A stretch of 19,710 bases of DNA from Planctomycetaceae bacterium UBA4655 (GCA_002405515.1 DHLZ01000070.1:3552-23261), one strand, 5' to 3'; counted from the stretch's first letter, positions 7,537-14,236 are shown. The notes: generated from the sequence alone by a model not told the origin. Program-made: numbers and translations.

Positions 7537-8850
7537 ATGAAGCTCAACACTGCCAAGCCGAAGGATGCGTCCGCAGTCACGTTCGAGGGTGGCCGAGCCA
7601 GTAGATTCTCTCCTGAGGCCGAGCTTCGCAGGACAGTCTTGTCGTGTCTCCTCTGGGAAGATCAGTTCTACGAGAGCGGCAAGAACATCTCGGACAGAAT
7701 CATTGAGTCTTGCCTGAGAGTCTCTCCGCAGGTGATCGCTGATCTGGCAACCGAAGCAAGAAGCCAGTTCCACCTGAGGCACGTTCCGCTTCTGCTGCTG
7801 GACCGTCTGGTCTCGACTCACGGCACGAGCCTCACTGCTGACGCGATCTTCAGAGTGATCCAGCGGCCCGACGAGATGTGCGAGCTTCTCGCGATCTACT
7901 GGAGGGACGGCAGAAAGCCTCTCACGAGACCCCTGAAGTCTGGACTCGCTGCCGCCTTTCGGAAGTTCAGCCCGCATCAGCTTGCGAAGTATCACGGAGA
8001 GAAGAACGGCATCTCTCTGCGAGACGTGATGTTCCTCGTCCACCCGAAGCCGGAGAGCGAAGAGCAAGCAGCAGCGTGGAAGAAGCTCGCGGACGGCGAA
8101 CTGAACTCGGCCGAGACTTGGGAAGTCATGCTCTCGGGAGGGGACGACAAGAAGGCGACCTTCGAGAAACTCATCCGCGAGGGCAAGCTCGGATACCTCG
8201 CATTGCTTCGGAACCTCCGCAACATGACGGAGGCGGGGTGTGACACGACTCTGATTCGCAACGCGATCCTGTCTCGAAAGGGCGGCGCCGACAGAGTGCT
8301 GCCGTTCCGTTACGTCGCAGCCGCGAGGGCCTGCCCTTCGATGGAGCCGCACCTCGACACGGCTCTGCTTGGTGCCATCGCTGGCCTGCCGAGGCTCAAG
8401 GGCCACACGGTCTGCCTCGTGGACGTCTCCGGGTCGATGGACGCGAAGCTCTCTGGCAAGAGTGACCTGTCACGGATGGACGCTGCCGCTGCTCTGGCGT
8501 CGGTTCTGAACTGCGACTCGCTGCAAGTCTTCACGTTCTCGGACAGCGTGGTCGAGGTTGCTCCTCGCCGTGGGATGGCTGGAGTCGATGCGATCGTCCG
8601 GTCGCAGTTCCACGATGGAACGAGACTCGGAGATGCCGTACGGTTCGCGAACGCGATCCCGCACGACCGGCTCATTGTGATCAGCGACGAGCAGACGAGC
8701 GACTTCGTTCCGCATCCGAAGGCGAGCAAGGCCTACATGATCAACGTCGCGAGCTACTCTCGCGGAGTTGGATACGGAGACTGGACGCGGATCGACGGAT
8801 TCAGCGAGTCTGTGATCCGGTTCATTGCGGAGACTGAGACTCAGCGGTAA
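7537..8850 (+). CDS. rsr: TROVE/vWA-domain RNA-binding protein (Ro60/Rsr orthologue)
   Basis: Ro60-family proteins are ring-shaped RNA-binding proteins. They bind Y RNAs and misfolded or fragmented RNAs, and in bacteria assist rRNA processing and degradation with exoribonucleases, notably after UV or starvation stress. The 437-residue protein has an N-terminal TROVE helical-repeat region (about 20-285; ELRRTVLSCLLWEDQFYESG is typical) and a C-terminal von Willebrand A domain. The MIDAS metal site is complete: D296-x-S298-x-S300, T362 in DGTRLGD and D384 in VISDEQ. It is shorter than vertebrate Ro60 (about 540). The start follows AGGAG with 8-nt spacing. The Y-RNA-like structure ends 17 bp upstream on the same strand. 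The gene ends tail to tail with a minus-strand gene, overlapping by 10 bp. Phage genomes are known to carry Ro60 homologues. Confidence 0.9.
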   Translation: MKLNTAKPKDASAVTFEGGRASRFSPEAELRRTVLSCLLWEDQFYESGKNISDRIIESCLRVSPQVIADLATEARSQFHLRHVPLLLLDRLVSTHGTSLTADAIFRVIQRPDEMCELLAIYWRDGRKPLTRPLKSGLAAAFRKFSPHQLAKYHGEKNGISLRDVMFLVHPKPESEEQAAAWKKLADGELNSAETWEVMLSGGDDKKATFEKLIREGKLGYLALLRNLRNMTEAGCDTTLIRNAILSRKGGADRVLPFRYVAAARACPSMEPHLDTALLGAIAGLPRLKGHTVCLVDVSGSMDAKLSGKSDLSRMDAAAALASVLNCDSLQVFTFSDSVVEVAPRRGMAGVDAIVRSQFHDGTRLGDAVRFANAIPHDRLIVISDEQTSDFVPHPKASKAYMINVASYSRGVGYGDWTRIDGFSESVIRFIAETETQR

Positions 8851-9104
8851 TACACCGAAGTCTCTGGAGTCACCGCGATCTCACCGGCAGATGTCGTGAC
8901 CGCCGTGCCATCAGCGGCGGCGTCCCAGATTTCGAGAAAGTCTCCGTCGCCGTTCTCTGCGTTCCAGATATCCCGTGACGGGAACCTGAACACGAAGAAC
9001 TCATCTCCGTCGAGCCTCACGTAGTCGGCCATCCTGCCGACCTTGAACGCCCCCTTCTTGACGCTGCGTTCAAGTGCGTCTGGCGTGAACACGGTGTCGC
9101 CCAT
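8841..9104 (-). CDS. Small hypothetical protein
   Basis: The 87-residue frame starts at an ATG (9102-9104) preceded by AAAGGAG at good spacing, which decides against an upstream arginine-rich extension. The sequence (DYVRLDGDEFFVFRFPSRDIWNAENGDGDFLEIWDAAADG) looks like a small acidic beta-rich protein. I do not recognise a family. It is the last gene of the minus-strand operon driven from 10573-10601 and its stop lies inside the last codons of the convergent Ro60 gene. Confidence 0.65.
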   Translation of the reverse strand: MGDTVFTPDALERSVKKGAFKVGRMADYVRLDGDEFFVFRFPSRDIWNAENGDGDFLEIWDAAADGTAVTTSAGEIAVTPETSVYYR

Positions 9105-9129
9105 CGTGCGGCTCTCCTTTCGTTTTCTC

Positions 9130-9639
9130 TCAACGTGCATCATCATCCGCGATCTCGATCGCACGACGAGCGGCCTTGAGCCCGGCGTCGTGAGCGGAGT
9201 CGATGATCTGCTTCTCTTCGCTTGTCAGGTCGCTGGCTGTCGTGCCGATTGCGCCTGCGCTGTAGCCCCACTTAGTCCCGCACCACTGCGAGTGCAGCCG
9301 CCTGCTGCCGCGAGGATGCGACCAATGCAGACGACTGCCACCGTCTTGGTAGGCAAGCAGGACATTTGTGGCTGCGTTGAGGTAGGCATCGACGGCGACG
9401 TCAATAGCGTAATGCTCCAGCCCTGCAAACTCGCTGATGCCACCACACTCGCGAACCGTCTCGATGCACGTTGCCACCTCCACGTCAACAGGAGCCGGAG
9501 CCTCACTCTCGCCGCAGCACGAGCAATGATCAGCCGTCTCTCTGATGACGTCCGGATCGTTCGCATCGATTGCTGGAGTGTCGCACTCCACGCACTTCGG
9601 GCAGTAAGCGGAGCCGTCGAGCCAGTAGTAGTAGTTCAT
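9130..9639 (-). CDS. Cysteine-rich hypothetical protein, possible zinc ribbon
   Basis: The 169-residue protein starts at the ATG at 9637-9639, 8 nt after AGGAG; an in-frame TTG six bases earlier is less likely. The N-terminal third contains CPKC-x2-C and CSCC clusters (residues about 13-45), a spacing that suits a small zinc-binding ribbon. The middle has a helical stretch (HYAIDVAVDAYLNAATNVLLAY) and the C terminus is Ala/Asp-rich and helical. No enzyme motif is visible. It begins 32 bp after the upstream gene's stop and ends 25 bp before the next start, so all three minus-strand genes here probably form one operon. Confidence 0.7.
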   Translation of the reverse strand: MNYYYWLDGSAYCPKCVECDTPAIDANDPDVIRETADHCSCCGESEAPAPVDVEVATCIETVRECGGISEFAGLEHYAIDVAVDAYLNAATNVLLAYQDGGSRLHWSHPRGSRRLHSQWCGTKWGYSAGAIGTTASDLTSEEKQIIDSAHDAGLKAARRAIEIADDDAR

Positions 9640-9671
9640 GATCAACTCTCCTCGCTGTTAGAGTAGCACCA

Positions 9672-10541
9672 TCACCCAATCAATTCATTCGGATCGATCT
9701 CGACTCCAGCCCGACGGCAGATATCGAGGACCGCCTCGACAAGCTGGTCACGGCTGAAGTCGCCCTTGTTGCGGCCGTGTTCGGTCAGGACCGTCTTCTC
9801 GTCGTCGCAGGCAACGGAGTCAGGGCGGGTGTCCTGAGAGCGGAACCCCGCCCTCTCGTTCGCGGCGAACTGGAGCCGACGCTGCCACCCCAAGTGGCAG
9901 AGCGCGAACGCGGCCCGGTCGAGGTCGAGATGCTGGTCGGCCCGCTTGAGCAGGGTGTAGCTGTGCAGGTGCTGGCCGCTCCGCTTCCCGCCGTTGCATT
10001 CGTGGCCGGACACGGCCCACAGTTCGACCCTCGCGCCGGTGCCTTCGATGATGTCCACAGCCGCGAGGATCGCGGCACCGCGAACGAATTTCGAGTCTTG
10101 CGAGACTCCGGTCGAGACTGCGGTGTTCGCGCAGACACGCACGACTCGGGCAGAGGCTACAGCCGACTCGGACTCCCTCCACTGGCCGAAGCACTCGGGT
10201 TCTCCGCTGAGGTGCCGACCGACGTCCACGTAGTCCCCGGCGTAGTCGTAGGCAATCGTCTGGCTCCTCGCGTTCACTGCCTTCTCGACGACGCCGTCGA
10301 GCGACGAGCGGATCGCGGCGACCTTCGCGGCCCCTTCGGGCCACCCTGCACGGGCGACCTCGACGGCGCGGGCGAAGTCCTTCGTGCCGTGCCACCCGCC
10401 GTCGTACCCGTCTTCCGTTCGGCTCGACCGCTGGGACTCATCGTAGAACTCCGACTTGCCGAGACCGTACTCGATGAACTCCTCGACCGACTCGCTCACG
10501 ACGGTGGTGGTCCTGCCGTTGTGCGTGACTGTGGTGGCCAT
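9672..10541 (-). CDS. Conserved hypothetical protein, paralogue A
   Basis: The 289-residue protein is a clear paralogue of the product of 13311-14162. Shared blocks, in order, are AxxxARAGWPEGAAKV (GW-x2-GA in both), YDYAGDYVDVGRHLSGEPEC, RGAAILAAVDIIEGTG and DLDRAAFALCH. The family looks phage-associated, and I cannot name a function. A search should test whether the pair belongs to one of the phage DUF families that travel with MoxR-like ATPases. The ATG at 10541 follows a GGAG and the 58-bp promoter-leader repeat; an upstream ATG in frame would lie inside the promoter. It is the first gene of the three-gene minus-strand operon under the operator promoter at 10573-10601. Confidence 0.78.
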   Translation of the reverse strand: MATTVTHNGRTTTVVSESVEEFIEYGLGKSEFYDESQRSSRTEDGYDGGWHGTKDFARAVEVARAGWPEGAAKVAAIRSSLDGVVEKAVNARSQTIAYDYAGDYVDVGRHLSGEPECFGQWRESESAVASARVVRVCANTAVSTGVSQDSKFVRGAAILAAVDIIEGTGARVELWAVSGHECNGGKRSGQHLHSYTLLKRADQHLDLDRAAFALCHLGWQRRLQFAANERAGFRSQDTRPDSVACDDEKTVLTEHGRNKGDFSRDQLVEAVLDICRRAGVEIDPNELIG

Positions 10542-10591
10542 GACTTGTTGCTCCTGTGTGTCAGACTGTTTCAGTATATGCGATGTCGCAG
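10534..10591. repeat. 58-bp direct repeat, copy 1 (promoter, leader and first codons)
   Basis: This segment is identical to 10893-10950 at 57 of 58 positions. It covers part of the promoter (palindrome and -10), the 5' leader with the ribosome-binding site, and the first codons (Met-Ala-Thr) of the gene. Beyond it the two genes are unrelated, so only the control cassette is duplicated. Confidence 0.9.
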
Positions 10592-10601
10592 ATGCAGTCA
10601 A
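10573..10601 (-). promoter_or_regulatory. Operator promoter P1
   Basis: On the minus strand TTGACT (10601-10596) and TATACT (10578-10573) are 17 bp apart. The palindrome GCGACATCGC (10589-10580) fills the spacer, 6 bp after the -35. The TGA in the -35 is the stop codon of the preceding gene. It drives paralogue A and the two genes after it. Confidence 0.85.
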
Positions 10602-10900
10602 GCGACGGTGACGCGAACCTCGGGGCCGCTCTCGACGATCTGTGAGACGGCGTCGGCCAGAGCCACCCGGATCGTCGAGAACCGATGGCGGCTGTACTCC
10701 GTACCCCAGCCGGGAATGTAGTGTCGGTCCTCGTAGGTGACTTCATCGCGTTGGGTGATCTTGCAGACCCCCTTCTTGACGAGACTGTAGGCGGCGGTGT
10801 TGAGTCGCTTGCCACGGCCGGGGTCGGTCGTGAAGTATCCGTCCCGGCGAACCCGACCCAACACCCACTGTTCAGACTTGTTCAGCTTGATCGTGGCCAT
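10598..10900 (-). CDS. Small hypothetical protein, possible winged helix
   Basis: The 100-residue protein starts at the ATG at 10900, after GGAG in a leader almost identical to that of paralogue A. The first half (LNKSEQWVLGRVRRDGYFTT...RLNTAAYSLVKKGVCKIT) has the helix spacing of a small winged-helix domain, with a YEDRHYIPGW strand region after it, but this is a weak inference. The gene is transcribed from P2. Its TGA stop is part of the -35 of P1, so the next transcription unit begins exactly where it ends. Confidence 0.7.
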   Translation of the reverse strand: MATIKLNKSEQWVLGRVRRDGYFTTDPGRGKRLNTAAYSLVKKGVCKITQRDEVTYEDRHYIPGWGTEYSRHRFSTIRVALADAVSQIVESGPEVRVTVA

Positions 10901-10950
10901 GACTTGATGCTCCTGTGTGTCAGACTGTTTCAGTATATGCGATGTCGCAG
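10893..10950. repeat. 58-bp direct repeat, copy 2
   Basis: This is the partner of 10534-10591, offset by 359 bp, with a single mismatch in the leader (GATG against GTTG on the plus strand, near the ribosome-binding site). The shared segment stops just before the -35 region, where the two promoters differ. Confidence 0.9.
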
Positions 10951-10960
10951 CCCCGGTCAA
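10932..10960 (-). promoter_or_regulatory. Operator promoter P2
   Basis: TTGACC (10960-10955) and TATACT (10937-10932) on the minus strand are 17 bp apart, with GCGACATCGC (10948-10939) in the same register as in P1. It lies 14 bp after the stop of the gene at 10974-11384 and drives the 100-residue protein. Confidence 0.83.
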
Positions 10961-10973
10961 GCGGCCCCTTCCC

Positions 10974-11384
10974 CTATGACACGGTCTCATCGACGATCTC
11001 AATGGCAGCGGCGAAGGCGGCGGGCCGCCTCCACGAGTTGTCGTACCGATGCCCGAATCGGTCTCGTCGGCCCTTGCCGGTGTTCGGGTGCAGGAGGCGG
11101 TCAGCCTCGGACCGGCCCGCCGCCGCGTTGGCCCGGAGGCCGACGACGTGGAGAGGGTGGGCGCCGAAGTCGGCCCGGTCGCCGCCCCACTCGATCTGCC
11201 TGAGCCGGATCGGATCGTCGGCGGCGTAGGCCGCAACCTCGCAGACGACGACCACCGTCGCCCGCTCGGCCCTCGCCCCACCAAGCTGCACAGTCACCTG
11301 ACGGGACGCCCCAAGGCCTGAGACCTCGACGATGGTTTTGCTCCCCTTCCTGATCCGGCGGGCGGTGACGTTGATCTCGCTCAT
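10974..11384 (-). CDS. Hypothetical protein
   Basis: The 136-residue protein starts at the ATG at 11384, preceded by AGGAG in the leader of P3. The N-terminal 50 residues look like a small beta sheet (INVTARRIRKGSKTIVEVSGLG, VTVQLGGARAERATVVVVC) and the C-terminal half is basic and aromatic (RFGHRYDNSWRRPAAFAAAI). I do not recognise the family. It is a single-gene unit: P3 in front, P2 directly behind. Confidence 0.68.
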   Translation of the reverse strand: MSEINVTARRIRKGSKTIVEVSGLGASRQVTVQLGGARAERATVVVVCEVAAYAADDPIRLRQIEWGGDRADFGAHPLHVVGLRANAAAGRSEADRLLHPNTGKGRRDRFGHRYDNSWRRPAAFAAAIEIVDETVS

Positions 11385-11421
11385 GGCTGACTCCTGTGTG
11401 TGTCCCAGTCTCGACTCTCTG

Positions 11422-11450
11422 AGTATAGGCGACGTCGCGTAGGTTGTCAA
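11422..11450 (-). promoter_or_regulatory. Operator promoter P3
   Basis: TTGACA (11450-11445) and TATACT (11427-11422) on the minus strand flank a 17-bp spacer with the perfect palindrome GCGACGTCGC (11438-11429). This is the most symmetrical operator of the set and has the consensus -35. It drives the gene at 10974-11384. Confidence 0.87.
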
Positions 11451-11517
11451 GCGGTCTGCCAGCGGATTCCGTGTCATGCAGCCCGGCCCGAAATGCGCCC
11501 CATATATACGGCGCGAT

Positions 11518-11546
11518 TTGCACCCGGTCCGTCCTCGACCTATAGT
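11518..11546 (+). promoter_or_regulatory. Promoter without the operator, for the central small gene
   Basis: TTGCAC (11518-11523) and TATAGT (11541-11546) are 17 bp apart. The spacer (CCGGTCCGTCCTCGACC) lacks the GCGA/TCGC palindrome found in the other promoters, so this unit should escape the shared regulator. The ribosome-binding site AGGAGG lies 12 bp downstream. Confidence 0.7.
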
Positions 11547-11571
11547 GGTCCATCGAGAGGAGGGCCGACGT

Positions 11572-11781
11572 ATGGTCAAGAGGGATGAGGCCGCCGCCGA
11601 GTTGGTCGCACTGCTCACTCTGCCGCGAGAGACTCGCGACAAGGTGCTGAGAGTGCTGGATAGTGTACAGCCGTTTAATCAAGAAATTGTAGTACCAGTC
11701 CTCCAGACCGCCGTCTGGTACGCGAAGCACGACTCCGAGGAGGCGGCTGTCCGAGCCTGCCTCAAGACGCTGGGTCGCTAA
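11572..11781 (+). CDS. 69-residue helical protein at the divergent centre
   Basis: The ATG at 11572 follows AGGAGGG (11558-11564) with 7-nt spacing, and the gene has its own promoter and an immediate strong terminator, which supports it as a real monocistronic gene. The sequence is almost entirely helical (AAAELVALLTLPRETRDKVLRVLDSVQPFNQEIVVPVLQTAVWYAKH). No HTH is certain and no family is recognised. It sits between the minus-strand block and the ATPase block. It is the only gene in 9.1-15.7 kb with a promoter lacking the palindrome. That makes it a candidate for a constitutive regulatory protein, but this is inference from position only. Confidence 0.7.
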   Translation: MVKRDEAAAELVALLTLPRETRDKVLRVLDSVQPFNQEIVVPVLQTAVWYAKHDSEEAAVRACLKTLGR

Positions 11782-11816
11782 AAACCCCGTTTTTCCCGGC
11801 AAAAACAGGGGTTTTT
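11780..11816. terminator. Strong bidirectional intrinsic terminator
   Basis: AAAAACCCCGTTTTT (11780-11794) pairs with AAAAAC-A-GGGGTTTTT (11801-11816) across loop CCCGGC, with one bulged A, and has T-runs at the 3' end on both strands. It starts inside the stop codon of the 69-residue gene and insulates it from P4, which begins 31 bp further on. Confidence 0.93.
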
Positions 11817-11846
11817 GGGTTCTGTGTCATAATCGGAATCGACCGC

Positions 11847-11875
11847 TTGACAGGGTATGCGACATCGCCTATACT
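11847..11875 (+). promoter_or_regulatory. Operator promoter P4
   Basis: Consensus TTGACA (11847-11852) and TATACT (11870-11875) are 17 bp apart with GCGACATCGC at 11859-11868. The leader to the ATPase start is about 65 nt and contains a small GCGAG-ACGC-CTCGC hairpin (11889-11902). Confidence 0.88.
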
Positions 11876-11945
11876 TCGGGTGTCGATTGCGAGACGCCTC
11901 GCACGACACGGATCGGAGCAGACAGACGACAAGGAGCAGGACCCA

Positions 11946-13208
11946 ATGAGCAACATCAACACCACCCCCGCTTGGAAGGGCTACGAGATCGGCGCGACCG
12001 TCTTCGCTGAGGGCTTTCACTGGACGATCACGGCGATCAACACCCGCATCACGAAGGAGGGCCGGTCGAGCCGGGTCTTCACTTTGCGGAACGACGTGAC
12101 CGGCGAGTCCGTCGAGAAGACCTCGCGGGGCATCACCCTGTGGGTCGAGGGTGGCAACGGTGGCAGTGTCGAGAAGTACGGACACGACACCGACGTCTCC
12201 CCGGCCCCGGCCCCGGCCCCGGCGAAGTCTGGCGACACCCTCCTCGACCTGATCGCCGACGCCGTGTCGGCTCGGGTCGAGGCCGAGACTCGCGGCTCGG
12301 TGGATCGCGACGAGGTCGAGGCCATCGTCGAGCAGAAGCTGGCCGGGGTCGCCCCCCGCCAGATCGAGGTCGTGCGGCTCGACGGGACGAAGGTGGACGT
12401 CGGGACCCAGCACGTCCACTTCGAGGCCTTGCTGCGGATCGTGTCGGCTCGGGTCAACGCATGGCTCGTCGGCCCTGCCGGGTCGGGCAAGACCTCTGCG
12501 GCTCACTCGGTCGCAACGGCTCTCGGTCTGGAGTTCTTTGCCAAGTCGGTCGGGCCGCAGACCAGCGAGTCTTCGCTGCTCGGCTACTACGACGCGAACG
12601 GCAACTACGTCCGGACTCTCCTCCGCGAGGCGTTCGAGTTCGGCGGCGTGTTCTTGCTCGACGAGGTCGATGCGGGCAACCCCGCCGTGTTGGTCGTGAT
12701 CAATGCCCTGCTCGCGAACGGCTCGTGCGCGTTCCCGGACAAGGTGGTGGACAAGCACCCGGACTTCGTGCTGATCGCCGGGGCGAACACGATCGGCCTC
12801 GGAGCCGACCGGCAGTACGTCGGTCGGCAGCAGATCGACGCGGCCACGCTCGACCGCTTCGGCCTCCTCAACTGGGAGTACGATCCCCGGATCGAGGCTG
12901 CGGCGGCTGGCGTCCCGGTAGAGTGCGTCTCATCGGCTCCGGTGCCGACTCCGCTGGAGTTCATCGCGGACGCCGACGACGCGGCCCGCGAGGCTCGGGT
13001 CCAGACCTACGTTCGGAAGGTCGTCGCGATCCGGAACGCGGTCGCGAGTCTCGGGAAGAGTGTCCGCGTGATCGTGTCGCCCCGCGCGTCGATCCACGGC
13101 GCGAAGCTGGTTCGGGTCGGGTTCAGCGTGAAGGACACGCTCGACATCTGCGTGTGGAAGGGCGTCGATGCCGACACCCGCGCGAAGATCGAGGCCAACG
13201 TCCGGTAG
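11946..13208 (+). CDS. MoxR/CobS-like AAA+ ATPase
   Basis: The 420-residue protein has an N-terminal small beta-rich domain (1-80), an (Ala-Pro) repeat linker at about 85-92, a helical spacer and an AAA+ module. Walker A is GPAGSGKT at 176-183. Walker B is FLLDEVD with the aspartate at 239. NALLANGSCAFP and IAGANTIGLG (sensor 1 region) follow, then a C-terminal helical part with SPRASIHGAKL. These features match the MoxR/CobS (cobaltochelatase-like) branch, whose members act with vWA-domain partners as chaperone-like remodelling ATPases and also occur in phages. The start follows AAGGAG by 9 nt. Paralogue B follows on the same transcript. The only vWA protein in the window is the Ro60 orthologue; a partnership is possible but not shown. 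Confidence 0.87.
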   Translation: MSNINTTPAWKGYEIGATVFAEGFHWTITAINTRITKEGRSSRVFTLRNDVTGESVEKTSRGITLWVEGGNGGSVEKYGHDTDVSPAPAPAPAKSGDTLLDLIADAVSARVEAETRGSVDRDEVEAIVEQKLAGVAPRQIEVVRLDGTKVDVGTQHVHFEALLRIVSARVNAWLVGPAGSGKTSAAHSVATALGLEFFAKSVGPQTSESSLLGYYDANGNYVRTLLREAFEFGGVFLLDEVDAGNPAVLVVINALLANGSCAFPDKVVDKHPDFVLIAGANTIGLGADRQYVGRQQIDAATLDRFGLLNWEYDPRIEAAAAGVPVECVSSAPVPTPLEFIADADDAAREARVQTYVRKVVAIRNAVASLGKSVRVIVSPRASIHGAKLVRVGFSVKDTLDICVWKGVDADTRAKIEANVR

Positions 13209-13222
13209 TACGGACACGACAA

Positions 13223-13258
13223 CCCGGAGCCGCCGGTCTGCTCCCCGGCGGCTCCGGG
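13223..13258. other. 14-bp perfect stem-loop between the ATPase and paralogue B
   Basis: CCCGGAGCCGCCGG (13223-13236) and CCGGCGGCTCCGGG (13245-13258) form a perfect GC-rich stem with an 8-nt loop. No U-tract follows, so it is not a standard terminator. It may reduce read-through, be an RNA-processing site, or stabilise the upstream message so that the ATPase is made in excess of the downstream protein. Confidence 0.75.
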
Positions 13259-13310
13259 GGGGGAGCGAACGAAGAGAGCAACACCACACCGCACAAGGGA
13301 GACACGAGTC

Positions 13311-14162
13311 ATGAGCAAGACCAAGCCGCAGCCGATCACCGTTCGGTTCGAGTCGTTCGGCGAGTTCCTGAGGCAGGCCACGAAGGAGTCCGACGGCAAG
13401 GCCGGTCGGGCCTCGCGGTCGCTGTGTGGTGCCGGGTGGGAGCGGGACTTCTACCAGACCGGCCACTTCGACGAGGCTCTCAAGCTGGCCGAGACCGGGT
13501 GGGCCGACGGGGCCAAGCAGGTTCTGGAGAAGCGGGCGAGTCTTGAGTCTTACGTCGAGGCCGTGGCTGCGGCCCGCGCGACTCAGGTCGGCTACGACTT
13601 TACTGGAGACTACGTCGATGTCGGCAGGTTCTTGTCCGGTGAGCCGGAATGCTTCGGCACGACCTACGACGGCGAGTCGAGCCGTGGCCCGGTTGTGCGG
13701 ATCGTCGCAAACGGCGCCGTGTCGTGTGGTGTATCTGCTGATGCGATCTTCGCCAGAGGCGCCGCGATCCTCGCGGCGGTCGATATCCTCGAAGGAGCAG
13801 GACGGCGTGTCGAGTTAACGCTCGCGTTCGGGAGCAAGGGCTGGTCCGACGAGAATCTCCCCAACCTCGAAGTCTTCGTTCCGGTCAAGTCTCCAGACCA
13901 GCAGATCGACATCGATCGGCTGGCGTTCGCCCTTTGCCATGCTTCGAGTTTCCGGCGGTTCGGGTTCTCGATCTACGAGCAAAACGGCCACGACCCAAGC
14001 TGCACCTGCCCTGCGCCGGTTCGGGTCGAGGACGGCGTGATCAAGACTCCGGAGGCCTGCCGCCCCGGCGACTTCAAAGCCAGCGAACTCCGGAAGCACG
14101 TCGCCGAGATTTGCAAGCTGGCCGGGATCGAGATTCCGGAACTGTGTCATAGCGGCGAGTAG
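13311..14162 (+). CDS. Conserved hypothetical protein, paralogue B
   Basis: The 283-residue protein is the paralogue of the product of 9672-10541. It shares FDEALKLAETGWADGAKQV, YDFTGDYVDVGRFLSGEPEC, RGAAILAAVDILEGAG and DIDRLAFALCH in the same order, while the N-terminal 30 residues and the region before the C terminus differ. A cysteine pair (CTCP) occurs only in this copy, near residue 230. The start follows GGGAGA. It lies 102 bp behind the AAA+ gene without its own promoter, so it is probably co-expressed with the ATPase and may be its partner or substrate adaptor. Function is unknown. P5 begins 4 bp after its stop. Confidence 0.8.
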   Translation: MSKTKPQPITVRFESFGEFLRQATKESDGKAGRASRSLCGAGWERDFYQTGHFDEALKLAETGWADGAKQVLEKRASLESYVEAVAAARATQVGYDFTGDYVDVGRFLSGEPECFGTTYDGESSRGPVVRIVANGAVSCGVSADAIFARGAAILAAVDILEGAGRRVELTLAFGSKGWSDENLPNLEVFVPVKSPDQQIDIDRLAFALCHASSFRRFGFSIYEQNGHDPSCTCPAPVRVEDGVIKTPEACRPGDFKASELRKHVAEICKLAGIEIPELCHSGE

Positions 14163-14166
14163 CCGC

Positions 14167-14195
14167 TTGACTCTGTACGCGACATCGCCTATACT
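14167..14195 (+). promoter_or_regulatory. Operator promoter P5
   Basis: TTGACT (14167-14172) and TATACT (14190-14195) with a 17-bp spacer and GCGACATCGC at 14179-14188. It starts a run of four small genes (14237-15687). The leader ends in CACACAGGAGCAT, as in P1 and P2. Confidence 0.87.
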
Positions 14196-14236
14196 TCACA
14201 GTCGAAACAAGACACCACACACAGGAGCATCGAGAC

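Noticed and set aside
7348..8406. Minus-strand open frame opposite the Ro60 gene and the structured RNA
   Set aside because: The plus strand carries the TROVE/vWA motifs; the antisense frame also crosses the RNA stem and has no start signal.
9777..10721. Plus-strand open frame opposite paralogue A
   Set aside because: Paralogue A has a homologue in the same window, so the minus strand is coding; the opposite frame has shadow composition.
11778..12758. Minus-strand open frame opposite the terminator, P4 and the ATPase N-terminal half
   Set aside because: It reads through a strong terminator and a promoter and is complementary to a confirmed coding frame.
13223..13258. Stem-loop read as an intrinsic terminator
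   Set aside because: The stem is followed by G-rich sequence and no T-run on the plus strand.
12140..13546. Plus-strand open frame overlapping the AAA+ ATPase in another frame
   Set aside because: Its product is an Arg/Gly-rich low-complexity sequence, while the other frame has clear Walker motifs and a proper ribosome-binding site.
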